A DNA stretch of 64,000 nucleotides from Pseudomonadota bacterium (GCA_023388965.1 JAEWFF010000028.1:1-64000), one strand, 5' to 3'. Counted from the stretch's first letter, positions 34,290-43,439 are shown. Numbers and translations: made by a program. Notes: generated from the sequence alone by a model not told the origin.

Positions 34290-35309
34290 TCAGGTTCCGG
34301 CGTCCACACGCTGCAGATAGGCCGCGGCGTGGCCGATGATGGCCAGCGCCACGAACTGGTGCAGGAGCGCCAGCGACATCGGCACCTGATGAACGAGCGT
34401 CGCGATGCCGATGCTTGCCTGCACCGCGATGACGATGAAAAGCCCCATCGCCAGCCGCGCGGCCGGCGTTCCGCGCGCCTGCCAGGCATGAACAGCGGCC
34501 GCGGTCAGCAGTGCGTAGGCCAACATCCGGTGCACGAATTGCGAAGTCATCGGATTTTCGAACAGGTTTCGCCAGCCCGGATCGAGCGGCGTCATCGAAT
34601 CGAGCGGCGGAATGAAATAGCCGTCCATCAGCGGCCAGGTCGTGAACGACTTGCCGGCATCGAGGCCGGCGACGATGGCGCCGGCAAACACCTGGACGAA
34701 GGCCAGCAGCACCACCGCCCGCGCCCCCCACCCGACCGAGGCGGAAATGGGCGGCGGCGAACGCCGCACAAGGCTGCGCGAGACATAGACAATGGCGGCG
34801 AAGATGATGAAAGCGAGCGTGAGATGCACGCCGAGCCGGTATGGCGCCACCGATACGCGGTCGGCGAGCCCCGACGTCACCATCCACCAGCCGATGGCGC
34901 CCTGAAGGCCGCCGAGCCCGAACAGCAAAGCGAGCTTCGGCGTCAGTTCGCGCGTGAGATAGCCGCGCCACCAGAAGAACAGGAGCGGCAGCAGAAAGAC
35001 GAAGCCGATGATGCGTCCCAGCAGCCGGTGCACCCATTCCCACCAGAAGATCGTCTTGAACTCGTCGAGGCTCATGCCCCGGTTGACCTGCTGATATTGC
35101 GGGATCTGCTTGTACTTCTCGAACTCCGAATCCCATTCCTGCGCCGACAGCGGCGGCAGGGTGCCGGTGACCGGCCGCCATTCCGTGATCGACAGGCCGG
35201 ACTCGGTCAGCCGCGTCGCGCCGCCGACCATCACGGTCGTGGCGACGAGCAACGCGACCACGAACAGCCACAGACGGACGGGACGCAGAGAGGGAGCGGT
35301 TGCGGCCAT
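34290..35309 (-). CDS. ctaA: Heme A synthase (COX15)
   Basis: A 339-residue eight-helix enzyme that oxidizes the C8 methyl of heme O to the formyl of heme A for aa3-type oxidases. It carries the type-2 CtaA features: TRLTESGLSITEWRPVTGTLPPL and the heme histidine in WWEWVHRLLGRIIGF, and later QFVHRMLAY and HQFVALAIIGHAAAYL. No other subunit of aa3 oxidase is in the window. It begins divergently to the DUF2842 gene. Confidence 0.95.
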   Translation of the reverse strand: MAATAPSLRPVRLWLFVVALLVATTVMVGGATRLTESGLSITEWRPVTGTLPPLSAQEWDSEFEKYKQIPQYQQVNRGMSLDEFKTIFWWEWVHRLLGRIIGFVFLLPLLFFWWRGYLTRELTPKLALLFGLGGLQGAIGWWMVTSGLADRVSVAPYRLGVHLTLAFIIFAAIVYVSRSLVRRSPPPISASVGWGARAVVLLAFVQVFAGAIVAGLDAGKSFTTWPLMDGYFIPPLDSMTPLDPGWRNLFENPMTSQFVHRMLAYALLTAAAVHAWQARGTPAARLAMGLFIVIAVQASIGIATLVHQVPMSLALLHQFVALAIIGHAAAYLQRVDAGT

Positions 35310-35389
35310 GAACGGGCACTCCTAGAACGGGGTCTGATTAGTCCCCACCGCCGGGCCGCGCAACGCGGCCTTCCGCCCCGGAGGCAAAG

Positions 35390-35593
35390 GTGCACCAGAG
35401 AACACGCAAACTGATCGGCACGGCGCTGATCCTCGCGCTCGTGATCGTCTGGTCGCTGTTCTTCATGGCGCTGGCACAGGGCCGGATCGCCGAGGCCGGG
35501 CGCATCTGGCAGTTGATCTATTACGTCATCGCCGGACTCGGCTGGGCCGTGCCCGCTGGGCTGCTGATCAAATGGATGCAGCGGCCGGATTAG
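35390..35593 (+). CDS. DUF2842 small membrane protein
   Basis: A 67-residue protein with two helices (LIGTALILALVIVWSLFFMALAQ and LIYYVIAGLGWAVPAGLLIKWM), a match to the alphaproteobacterial DUF2842 family. The GTG start at 35390 (HQRTRKLIG) gives the standard N-terminus. Function unknown. Confidence 0.75.
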   Translation: MHQRTRKLIGTALILALVIVWSLFFMALAQGRIAEAGRIWQLIYYVIAGLGWAVPAGLLIKWMQRPD

Positions 35594-35923
35594 ACTGTTC
35601 AGGGCGAGACTCAAAGCCGCAAGGCGGCCCTTTGAACTTCGCATACCCACAGCGCGAAGAATAATCGACAATTATCGCGCCCGCTGAGGCCGTTGCCCAA
35701 GAAATCGCGACCTTTTCGGCGGGTTTTACTGCTTTCGAGACCATCCCTCCCGTTATGGTACGACTTTCGGCCAAGCGCACTTATCTTTTGAACACAGATG
35801 CTTATCTGGGGTTCAGAAGATCACTTCTAGACATTTTGGATGCCCGCGAAGGCGGGATTTGACGGCAGGCGGAGTTGCGCGCGGTCGCGCACGCGCACGC
35901 ACAACCGGAAGGAGGCACCTGTT
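35594..35923. other. 330-base gene-free region with several hairpins
   Basis: No convincing gene is visible in this stretch, which is richer in A and T than its surroundings. It contains a hairpin near 35610-35635 (TCAAAG…CTTTGA), an AT-rich one near 35653-35681 (GCGCGA…ATAAT…ATTATCGCGC with a three-base bulge), and CCCGCGAAGGCGGG near 35843. It could hold the promoter of the 51-codon gene downstream, an RNA, or a terminator of the DUF2842 gene. Confidence 0.35.
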
Positions 35924-36079
35924 ATGATCTCGATGCTCGTGATGTGGGACTATGCGAAGGCTGCGCGGCGAGTCAGCAACGCTGTCAGCCAGGGCACTCA
36001 GCCGTCGGAGGAGGACCTGAAGGTCCTCGGCCTCTCCAAGGACGCTTTTTCCCGGGTGATTACGAACACGAACACCTGA
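35924..36079 (+). CDS. 51-residue hypothetical protein
   Basis: A small ORF (MISMLVMWDYAKAARRVSNAV…SKDAFSRVITNTNT). It is supported by a strong ribosome site (GGAAGGAGG) eight bases before the ATG and by a terminator close after it. It has a weakly amphipathic N-terminus and no cysteine. I do not recognise it. Confidence 0.5.
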   Translation: MISMLVMWDYAKAARRVSNAVSQGTQPSEEDLKVLGLSKDAFSRVITNTNT

Positions 36080-36137
36080 ATCGGACACCGTCCGAGGCGG
36101 CTTATGGCCCCTGCCCCGCGCCATTTCCGGCGCGCAC

Positions 36138-36164
36138 AAAAAGCCCCGCCTGAGCGGGGCTTTT
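36138..36164. terminator. Bidirectional terminator
   Basis: AAAAGCCCCGC-CTGA-GCGGGGCTTTT forms a strong stem with T-runs on both strands. It separates the 51-residue gene from the convergent DUF2189 gene. Confidence 0.9.
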
Positions 36165-36170
36165 CTGTTT

Positions 36171-37013
36171 TCACCCGAAGGTGCGCCGGTAGAGATGCCA
36201 GGTCGCGTGGCCCAGCACCGGCATGACGACGATGAGGCCGAGCAGAACCGGCAGCGTGCCCACCGCCAAAGCTGCCGCGACGATCAGGCCCCACACGCTG
36301 AGAACGACCGGATTGGCGCGGAAGGCGGCGAAGGACGCACCGACCGCCGACAGCAGCGTGACATTACGATCGACCAGCATGGGATAGGAGAAGGTGCTGG
36401 TCACGAGCACGAACAGGGCGAACAGGAAGCCGACGCCGCATCCGAACACGATCATCGTATTGCCCTCGCGCGTGAAGAGGACATCGTTGACGAAGGCGCC
36501 GATGGAAACCGGCGGCTCGGAGCCGAGCGTAAGCGAATAGATGCCCATGGCCACGCCGAGCCAGACGAGGAACACGACCGCAAGAATGGCCGTCAGCCCG
36601 AGAATGGCGCCGAAGGTCGGACGCGAGACGACGGCAAAGCAGTCGGCCCATGTGACCTCTTCCCCGTTCTCGCGCCTGCGGCTCATTTCGTACAGACCGG
36701 ACGCCGCGGCGGGGCCCATCAGGGCAAAGCCGGCGAACAGGGGAAAGATCAGGGGCAGAAGTTCATGGCCGATGACGAGCTGGGCCAGAACGAGCCCGAT
36801 GGCCGGATAGATGATGCCGATGAACAGGACGTCCGTACGATAGGCGCCGAAATCCTCGAAGCCTTTTTTCAACGCTTCGCGAAGATCGGAAACGCCGATG
36901 CGGCGCGGGCGTGGAACCGTATCCGTCAGTTCGGCGCGCGAGCGGTAATGACCGCGCGGCAGACCGGCACGCAACACATCGTAAGTCCATTCAACGGGAT
37001 TGCGGATCGTCAT
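36171..37013 (-). CDS. DUF2189 membrane protein
   Basis: A 280-residue inner-membrane protein of the DUF2189 family. The N-terminal cytoplasmic segment ends PRPRRIGVSDLREALKKGFEDF, followed by helices with IGIIYPAIGLVLAQLVIG and LLPLIFPLFAGFALMGPAAASGLYEMSRRRE, then a further set of hydrophobic segments. Function unknown. A GGGAGG-type site lies upstream of the ATG. Confidence 0.8.
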   Translation of the reverse strand: MTIRNPVEWTYDVLRAGLPRGHYRSRAELTDTVPRPRRIGVSDLREALKKGFEDFGAYRTDVLFIGIIYPAIGLVLAQLVIGHELLPLIFPLFAGFALMGPAAASGLYEMSRRRENGEEVTWADCFAVVSRPTFGAILGLTAILAVVFLVWLGVAMGIYSLTLGSEPPVSIGAFVNDVLFTREGNTMIVFGCGVGFLFALFVLVTSTFSYPMLVDRNVTLLSAVGASFAAFRANPVVLSVWGLIVAAALAVGTLPVLLGLIVVMPVLGHATWHLYRRTFG

Positions 37014-37146
37014 GAGGCTTTTCCTCCCTGAACTTCCGTTCGAGAGGCCGCGTCTGCCCGTGGGAGCGCCCAGCCAACGATTCCTGCCACGGCAAACCGC
37101 GACCTGATCCGTTGAGGCTACTCCCGAACCGCGGGGTCCGCAATCG

Positions 37147-37416
37147 TCAGTGCGTGGTCAGCCATTCGCGCGCCGCGCGCTGGGCTTCGGCGATATCGGA
37201 TTCGGCCATTTCCGCCGCGATTTCCTTGCGCAACTGCACCGCATCGCGATTGCCCTTGAAGGCCGCGAGGTTGAACCATTTGTGCGCAGCGACCCGATCG
37301 GCGGGCACCGCGCTGCCGGTCGAATACATCAGGCCAAGCTGCACGAAAACCTCGCCGCCGGCATTCGGCGCGCCCAGCGCAGCGCTCTCCAGCGAACCCA
37401 GATCCAGATATCTCAT
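37147..37416 (-). CDS. Sel1-like repeat protein
   Basis: An 89-residue protein with one complete Sel1-type helical repeat (VQLGLMYSTGSAVPADRVAAHKWFNLAAFKGNRDA). Such repeats mediate protein contacts. The rest is helical and unremarkable. No partner is adjacent. Confidence 0.7.
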   Translation of the reverse strand: MRYLDLGSLESAALGAPNAGGEVFVQLGLMYSTGSAVPADRVAAHKWFNLAAFKGNRDAVQLRKEIAAEMAESDIAEAQRAAREWLTTH

Positions 37417-37672
37417 CTCCCATACTCCCCGTTTCGGCCAAGGAACCGGCCCGGCGGTTTTACGTCCGCCCGTGAGGGAGAGTTTCGGAGAGAGCGCCTC
37501 ACCATGCGCTTAAAACACAGGCTTAATTCGCGCTGAATGAAACTAAAATGCGCGGTAAACTTTACCTTTTGTCAGGCACGCAAACCGCTGAAAGATTACG
37601 GAGATTCGCCGCCGTACATATCCGGCGGCCACGCGGGCCGGATACGTTTCGTCAACCACGCGGCCATCTTGC

Positions 37673-38080
37673 TCAGCTCTTGCGGCCGAGCAGTATGCCG
37701 AGCGCCAGGGCTCCGACGAGCCACGGCACGGGCGCCTGGCCGGCGGCATCGGCAAGGCCGGCAAAGGGCGTGTCCGCCCCACTCGACGCCGGTGCATCGC
37801 GCGTTGCGGCGCGCGCGGTTTTGCGACTGGTGCCGATCAGGATGAGGATCGCGGCGATGATGAGCGCGCCGCCGCCGACCGCTGCCACGGCGCCCGGCAT
37901 GCCGAGCTGCGGGGCGAGCGCCAGCGAAGCGGCAACGGCCAGCGCGCCGAGCCCGACCAGCACGAACAGAAGCGCCGCAAGGCCCATCGCCGCCATGAAC
38001 GCATAGCGTTCGGCGCGCTCGGAGATTTCCGCCTTGATGCCGGAAAACAGCGCCCCGGAGGCGAGCAGAGCCTGCAGCAT
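37673..38080 (-). CDS. Holin superfamily III / YqjE-like membrane protein
   Basis: A 135-residue protein with two central helices (FMAAMGLAALLFVLVGLGALAVAASLAL and PGAVAAVGGGALIIAAILILIG) and a third near the C-terminus (WLVGALALGILLGR). It fits the 'putative holin-X'/YqjE family. Despite the name, the family is common in non-phage settings and pairs with YqjD/ElaB proteins. Its start overlaps the stop of the upstream gene by one base (TGATG). Confidence 0.7.
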   Translation of the reverse strand: MLQALLASGALFSGIKAEISERAERYAFMAAMGLAALLFVLVGLGALAVAASLALAPQLGMPGAVAAVGGGALIIAAILILIGTSRKTARAATRDAPASSGADTPFAGLADAAGQAPVPWLVGALALGILLGRKS

Positions 38081-38490
38081 CAGCGACGCCTCATCAGACC
38101 GATGATGTAGCCGACGCCGAACACGATGCCGACGGCGGCGAGCGGATTACGCTCGATCTGCTTGGCGACGTCATTGGCCATGCCGCGCATCTGCGTTTCG
38201 GCATCGCGCGCATAATCGAGACCGGTCTCGTAATATTCGGAGGCGGTTTCGGTGACGAGATCGCGCGCATCGCCCGCGCGCGCCGCCATCAGCGACGAAA
38301 CGCTCTGGCTGAGGCGCACCAGATCATCGCGCAGCCGGTCGATATCGCTCGCCGTCGCATCTGCATGACGCGATGCCGTGGCAGCCTTTGCGGCCGTTGT
38401 GCGCTTGCGCGAGGGGGCTTTCTTGCGGCGGCCGTTCGCGGCGCGGCGCGGGCTTGCGGAAGCGGTCTGCGTTCTGGGGGACGTTGCCAT
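38080..38490 (-). CDS. YqjD/ElaB (DUF883)-like protein
   Basis: A 136-residue protein. The first ~50 residues are Lys/Arg/Ala-rich. A helical region follows (DRLRDDLVRLSQSVSSLM…YARDAETQMRG). The C-terminus NPLAAVGIVFGVGYIIGLMRRR is the one-helix tail characteristic of YqjD/ElaB, which in E. coli binds ribosomes at the inner membrane in stationary phase. GGAG precedes the ATG at 38490. Coupled to the YqjE-like gene. Confidence 0.78.
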   Translation of the reverse strand: MATSPRTQTASASPRRAANGRRKKAPSRKRTTAAKAATASRHADATASDIDRLRDDLVRLSQSVSSLMAARAGDARDLVTETASEYYETGLDYARDAETQMRGMANDVAKQIERNPLAAVGIVFGVGYIIGLMRRR

Positions 38491-38584
38491 GAAACTCTCC
38501 ATACCGAAGTGGCGGGGGTCGGGTTTCGTGGTCAACGTTCCACAGTCATGGCGGGTTCCCTGAAAGAATCCGCCCTTGGCGGCT

Positions 38585-39292
38585 TCAGCGCGCTTTCTGG
38601 CCGAACAGGTGGCTTTGCGCCGTCTTGTCCGAGGCGATATCCAGCGGCTCACCCTCGGCCTTGACCGCCAGCCCGCGCTGGACGCCCGGGCGCGCCTCCA
38701 TGCGCTCGATCCAGACTTTCAGATGGGGAAACTGTTCGATGTCCTGGCCTTGGCGTTCCCAGCCGCGCGCCCATCCGATGCAAGCGATGTCGGCAATGGA
38801 AAAATCGCCCGCGAGGTATTCGCGGTCGGCGAGGCGCTTGTTCATGACACCGTACAGACGGTTCGTCTCGTTGGTGTAGCGATCGATACCGTACTTTATC
38901 TTTTCCGGCGCATAGAGGCGGAAATGATGCGCCTGGCCGGCCATCGGGCCGAGCCCGCCCATCTGCCACATCAGCCATTCTTCGACCTCGACGCGCGCGC
39001 GCTCGTCCGTCGGATAGAATTTGCCGGTCTTGCGGCCGAGATATTGCAGGATGGCGCCGGATTCGAAGACCGAGATCGGCTTTCCGCCCGGCCCGTCGGG
39101 ATCGACGATGGCCGGCATGCGATTATTGGGCGAGATGGCGAGGAATTCCGGCTTGAACTGGTCGCCCTTGCCGATGTTCACCGGGATAATCCGGTAGGGC
39201 AGCCCCGCTTCCTCCATGAACACCGTGATCTTCTGGCCGTTCGGCGTGGGCCAGAAATAGAGGTCGATCACATTCGGCGGAGCAGCGGCCAT
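38585..39292 (-). CDS. Glutathione S-transferase, YfcG/Ure2-like
   Basis: A 235-residue protein with a thioredoxin-fold N-terminal half (YFWPTPNGQKITVFMEEAGL, NNRMPAIVD, SVFESGAILQYLG) and an all-helical C-terminal half (EEWLMWQMGGLGP…GDFSIADIACIGWARGW). The TPNGQK segment in place of a catalytic Cys/Ser/Tyr matches YfcG-type disulfide reductases. It would use glutathione to reduce disulfides. Located alone on the minus strand. Confidence 0.87.
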   Translation of the reverse strand: MAAAPPNVIDLYFWPTPNGQKITVFMEEAGLPYRIIPVNIGKGDQFKPEFLAISPNNRMPAIVDPDGPGGKPISVFESGAILQYLGRKTGKFYPTDERARVEVEEWLMWQMGGLGPMAGQAHHFRLYAPEKIKYGIDRYTNETNRLYGVMNKRLADREYLAGDFSIADIACIGWARGWERQGQDIEQFPHLKVWIERMEARPGVQRGLAVKAEGEPLDIASDKTAQSHLFGQKAR

Positions 39293-39427
39293 GTCGGAAA
39301 TCTCCCGGGAAAAGCTGAAGGTGATTTAGGGTCCGGCCTCAATAGCACCAGTAGGCTGATGCAGCCATGTGTGCTGCCGCGACGAAGTTTCCGACGTTGT
39401 CGGAGCGTTGCGAGGCGGCGCCGACCC

Positions 39428-40459
39428 CTAGTCCACGTTCAGCCGGCGGAAGCGGTTGTTGATCGCGAACGGCAGGCCGGAGACGAACAGTTCCGCATAT
39501 TTGCGCTGCTGGTAATGGCCGTTGAGCGAGACGCGCGGCAGGGCCGATGTGTGTGCGGCATGCTCCGGGAACAGGAGCCCGAGCCGCGTCGTCCAGCCAT
39601 GCAGGCCCTCATCGCGCGCGATGCGGAATTCGCGCGGGCCGGCGGAGGTGGGATCGCCGACCGGATAGGCGATGTGCCTGGGCGTGACGCCAAGCTCGCG
39701 GGAAATGCGCGCCTGCGTCTCGGCGATCTCGGCGCGCGCGACGGCCTCCGGATGCTTGGCGAGCATGTAATGGCTGATGGTGTGGTTGCCGATGGCGACC
39801 AGCGGGTCTTTCGCCACTTCGCGAAGTTCGCCCCAGGTCATGCACAGTTCGCGCGCGGCATCGGAGGCATCGGCTCCGGCCTGCCCGGCAAGCCGGGCGA
39901 TTTCGGCGCGCATCTCATCCTCCGGAAGCGCGCGGAGCATCCAGTACATACGATCCCATGCGGCGTATTTCTTCGCGGTCGATGTGTCGAAGCTCTCGCC
40001 TTTGAAGGTCAGACTATCGGCCGCCGCGAGCGCGCGTTCGAGCGTCAGCCACCACAGATCGCCGGTGCCGTCGGCAAAGCTGGTCGTGACGAACAATGTG
40101 GCCGGCGCGCCATGGCGGCGCAGGACCGGCAGCGCATGATCGCGCACATCGCGATAGCCATCATCGAAGGTGAACGATGCGAAACGCCGCGCACCTTTCT
40201 GCCCCAGCCGCGCGACCGCCTCGTCGAGCGTGACGAGATCGTAATCCTGTTCGCGCAGGACATGGATGACGGTTTCGAGATAATCCGGCGTGATTTCGAG
40301 CAAACGGTTCGGCGCGAAGGCGCGGCCATCGTCGGGGCGCACATGATGCAGCGTAAAGACGATGCCGCTGCCGCGCGTCAGCGGCCCCAGCAGGCGATGG
40401 AGCCGCGATGTCCACACCGCATCGAGGGCAGTGCGGAAGCGGCGCGTGCGCGCGTCCAT
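39428..40459 (-). CDS. Polysaccharide deacetylase (NodB-type)
   Basis: A 343-residue deacetylase of carbohydrate esterase family 4. The metal-binding TFDDGYRD (D/D pair) and GNHTISHY (H…H) motifs are both intact, so it should remove acetyl groups from a polysaccharide. No signal peptide is evident. The ATG at 40459 lies within the end of the upstream Wzc-like gene; an overlapping GTG at 40477 is the alternative start. Its location argues for exopolysaccharide modification. Confidence 0.9.
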   Translation of the reverse strand: MDARTRRFRTALDAVWTSRLHRLLGPLTRGSGIVFTLHHVRPDDGRAFAPNRLLEITPDYLETVIHVLREQDYDLVTLDEAVARLGQKGARRFASFTFDDGYRDVRDHALPVLRRHGAPATLFVTTSFADGTGDLWWLTLERALAAADSLTFKGESFDTSTAKKYAAWDRMYWMLRALPEDEMRAEIARLAGQAGADASDAARELCMTWGELREVAKDPLVAIGNHTISHYMLAKHPEAVARAEIAETQARISRELGVTPRHIAYPVGDPTSAGPREFRIARDEGLHGWTTRLGLLFPEHAAHTSALPRVSLNGHYQQRKYAELFVSGLPFAINNRFRRLNVD

Positions 40460-40466
40460 TCCGGCG

Positions 40467-42731
40467 TCAGGACGCACGTTCGGCCGAGCGGGCCGGTGCG
40501 GGTTCCGTCAGAAGCAGAACGATATCGCTCACGCCGGCGGCGGCCAGAGCGTCATGGGCGGCGGTCGCCGCCTGATCCTGCACATTGGCGACCAGAATGG
40601 CCGCACCCGTGCGCGCGGCCAGCGTCTTCATGTCCTCACCATGCTCGGCGGAGGGCGCGAGCACGACGACGAAATCATAGGTCAGGCCGAGCGCGTCGAA
40701 CACGACATTGATGCGTCCATACGACGAGGCGTTGAGAAGCCCGGCGGCGCCGGGCGCGATGAGATGAGCCGCCGACCCGCGATCGCGCTGGATGGCCTGT
40801 CCGAACGAGGACTGGCCAGCGATCAGTTCGCCAAGGCCGCCTTCGCCCGGATTGGGCAGAGCAGCGGCGAATTCGCGGCTGCCGCTGCCGGCATCGACCA
40901 CGATGGCCTTGCGCCCTGCCCCGGCCAGAGCGCGCGCCAGAGACAGCGCAACCGCGCCCGGATCGATATCGGACGACGGCGCAAGCGTCAGGATGTTCAG
41001 CGCCCCGTCCGCGCTTTTGGGCATTGCGGCGAGATGGGCCGCGAGATCGGCCAGCATGCGCATATCGGCGGCCTCGATCTCGACCTGCCGCGCAATCGGT
41101 GCACCCGCCTGCGCGCCGGCAAGCTTGCCGAACACCGGCGGCGGATCGGAGATCGCGGCGGACGCCGCGGCGGCGGCAAGGCCGGGCGGCACGGCCCGAG
41201 CAGTTGCTTGCGTACCGACAGGCGGCGCGGGAGGAGCGGACGGCGGCGGCGATGCCCCTTGCGAAGTCTCACCCGAACCGGATGACGGCGACGGCGCGAG
41301 CGGGCCGGACGGCGGCGCGGCGGAGCCGTTTGCCGGCACGACCATGAATTCACTGGCGGTGACGCCGACGACCATCAGCACGAACACCGCAACGCCGGCA
41401 AGGATCGTAATGGCAAGCGGCTTCGGCGCGTATGGCTCATTGGTCGGCGAGGCGCGCGAAATGATGCGCGCGTCGGGCGGCGTCGCGTCCACGCGCTCAC
41501 GCGCTGCGGCATCGCGATAGCGCGCGAGGAACTGCTCCAGAAGATCGCGCTGCGCCTTGGCCTCGCGTTCGAGCGCGCGCAATTGCACTTCCTGCCCGCT
41601 GGCATCGGTCGCGACCTTTTTCTGCGCATCGATGCTCGCCTGCACGGAGGCGACGCGCCCGGCGGCGACATCGGCCTCGTTTTCATAAGCGCGCGCAAGC
41701 TTGAGCGCCTCGTTCCTGATCTGGCCGTCGAGCGCGGAAAGCTGCGCTTGAAGCTCCTTCATGCGCGGATGGCCCGGCAGATAGGTCAGCCCCTCGCGGG
41801 CAATGGATGCCGCGAGCGTGACGCGGTCGCGCGACAGTTCGCGCAGCAATTCGGAATTGGCGACGTCGAGCGATTCGATGGCACGTCCGGACGCGACCAC
41901 ATCCTTCAGAAGCTGCGCCTTGGCCTGGGCATCCGCTTGCGTGGCGCGCGCGCGGGCAAGCTCGCTGCTCAATTCGCCAAGCTGCTGGTTGGTGATCGTC
42001 GCATTGTTGTTGCCGATGAACAGGTTCGAGCCGGAGCGGAATTTCTCGACCCTGGCTTCGGCCTTCTCGACCTCGGCGCTGAGTTCCTCGATCTGCGCGG
42101 CGAGCCAACCCGAGGCCTTGCGGGTCGTGGTCTGCTTCACCGTCTGCTGTGTTTCGAGATAGCGCTCGGCGAGCGTATTGGCGGCGCGCGCCGCGAGATC
42201 CGGATCGCTCGAAATGAACTCGATCACGATCACCCGCGATGTCGGCACGGAATAGACGCTGAGATTCTTGAAGAAGTGATCGAGCACCTGCTCGTCGGGG
42301 CTCGCGGTCAGGCGCGCGCTCGAAAGCCCGATCAGGCTGAGGATGCGTTTGACCACGCCCTGCGAGCCCGGTGCGAACTCATCGGTCTCCGCCAGTTTGA
42401 GGTCCTCGACCACCTGTCGCCCGATATCGCGCGACAGCAGAAGCTGAACCTGGCTCTGCACCGCCAGTTCGTCCGCTTCCCTGATCTCGCTCGCGGTCGC
42501 GCCTTCGGGGCGCGTATAGACGGTGTCGTTACGCTCGACGAGGATCTGCGCGCTGGAGCGGTACATCGGCGTCATGCTGCCGGCGATGAACAGGGCCGCA
42601 GCCGCGGCCAGCAGCGCCGGACCGATGATCAGCGCCTTCTTCGCCCACAAGAGGCGCCAAATGGCACGCAGATCGGCATCGGGCGCGGCGGCGCCGGTAT
42701 TAGTCCCATTGGCTTCGAACGCGCCGGCCAT
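40467..42731 (-). CDS. Wzc-like polysaccharide co-polymerase with degenerate kinase domain
   Basis: A 754-residue inner-membrane protein. A Wzz domain (TM near 35-55; YRSSAQILVERND) is followed by a long coiled-coil (KQTTTRKASGWLAAQIEELSAEVEKAEARVEKFRSG) and a GNVR/second-TM region (EPYAPKPLAITILAGVAVFVLMVVGV). The C-terminal ~180 residues resemble a bacterial tyrosine kinase fold. However, where Walker A (GxxxxGKS/T) is expected there is APSSDIDPGAVALSLAR with no Lys-Ser/Thr, and the usual C-terminal tyrosine cluster is absent, so kinase activity is unlikely. It probably controls polymer length. ATG at 42731. Confidence 0.85.
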   Translation of the reverse strand: MAGAFEANGTNTGAAAPDADLRAIWRLLWAKKALIIGPALLAAAAALFIAGSMTPMYRSSAQILVERNDTVYTRPEGATASEIREADELAVQSQVQLLLSRDIGRQVVEDLKLAETDEFAPGSQGVVKRILSLIGLSSARLTASPDEQVLDHFFKNLSVYSVPTSRVIVIEFISSDPDLAARAANTLAERYLETQQTVKQTTTRKASGWLAAQIEELSAEVEKAEARVEKFRSGSNLFIGNNNATITNQQLGELSSELARARATQADAQAKAQLLKDVVASGRAIESLDVANSELLRELSRDRVTLAASIAREGLTYLPGHPRMKELQAQLSALDGQIRNEALKLARAYENEADVAAGRVASVQASIDAQKKVATDASGQEVQLRALEREAKAQRDLLEQFLARYRDAAARERVDATPPDARIISRASPTNEPYAPKPLAITILAGVAVFVLMVVGVTASEFMVVPANGSAAPPSGPLAPSPSSGSGETSQGASPPPSAPPAPPVGTQATARAVPPGLAAAAASAAISDPPPVFGKLAGAQAGAPIARQVEIEAADMRMLADLAAHLAAMPKSADGALNILTLAPSSDIDPGAVALSLARALAGAGRKAIVVDAGSGSREFAAALPNPGEGGLGELIAGQSSFGQAIQRDRGSAAHLIAPGAAGLLNASSYGRINVVFDALGLTYDFVVVLAPSAEHGEDMKTLAARTGAAILVANVQDQAATAAHDALAAAGVSDIVLLLTEPAPARSAERAS

Positions 42732-42821
42732 ACTGAAGAACCTCAACGGAAAGAGGACGCAGCCTGTTGTCGGCGAGTCGTAGTTAGGAACGGGTTAATC
42801 CGCTGCGCAGCCAAGGCTTTG

Positions 42822-42829
42822 TTAACCAT
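42822..42829 (+). promoter_or_regulatory. CtrA-like half-site
   Basis: TTAACCAT, identical to the CtrA half-site known from Caulobacter, lies 50 bases upstream of the Wza-like gene in the divergent wzc/wza promoter region. A second TTAA at 42795-42798 is 23 bases away, longer than the standard full-site spacing. Function is an inference. Confidence 0.35.
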
Positions 42830-42878
42830 GGTCGGCGTATTCGAGGGTAGCTGAACTGGTAGTGGAAGCCTTCGAGTC

Positions 42879-43439
42879 ATGGCGCGTATGCTGCTTCGCG
42901 TTTTTGTTCTGTGCATGGCGGCGGTCGCGGTCAGCGGCTGTGCCGAGCGCCTGCGCGTCGCGCCGGGCGTATCGACCGAGCGCCCCTATGTGCTCGGCAG
43001 CGGCGACCAGCTTCGCATCACCGTGTTCAATCAGCCCACTTTGTCCTCGACCTATGCGGTCGATGCCAGCGGCGTCGTGACCATGCCGCTGATCGGACCG
43101 GTCGAGGCGCAGGGACGCACGACCTATGAGTTGAAGAAAACCATCGAGGCGCGGCTCGGGAAGGACTATCTGCGCGACCCGAATGTTTCCGTCGAGGTCG
43201 TGACTTACCGGCCGTTCTTCATCTTCGGCCAGGTCAATAATGCAGGCCAGTATCCGTTCGTCGCCGGCATGACGGTCGAACAGGCCATCGCCATCGGCGG
43301 CGGCTTCACGCCCCGCGCCGAACGCGACCGGATCGAGCTTTCGCGCCGCGAGGGCGACGCGGTCACGCGCGTGATGGTGCCCATGACGACCGTGGTGCGC
43401 CCCGGCGACACCCTGTTCGTCAAGGAACGCTGGTTCTGA
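42879..43439 (+). CDS. Wza-type polysaccharide export lipoprotein
   Basis: A 186-residue protein with a lipobox signal (AAVAVSGC, lipid on Cys near residue 21). The mature part has a polysaccharide biosynthesis/export domain (YVLGSGDQLRITVFNQPTLSSTYAVDASGVVTMPLIGPVEA) and an SLBB-like unit (FFIFGQVNNAGQYPFVAGMTVEQAIAIGGGFTP). It should sit at the outer membrane as an export channel subunit. It overlaps the following glycosyltransferase start by one base. Confidence 0.92.
   Translation: MARMLLRVFVLCMAAVAVSGCAERLRVAPGVSTERPYVLGSGDQLRITVFNQPTLSSTYAVDASGVVTMPLIGPVEAQGRTTYELKKTIEARLGKDYLRDPNVSVEVVTYRPFFIFGQVNNAGQYPFVAGMTVEQAIAIGGGFTPRAERDRIELSRREGDAVTRVMVPMTTVVRPGDTLFVKERWF

Noticed and set aside
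37673..38080. Prophage signal from a 'holin' family gene
   Set aside because: The protein pairs with a YqjD/ElaB-like gene, a common chromosomal arrangement, and there are no other phage genes.
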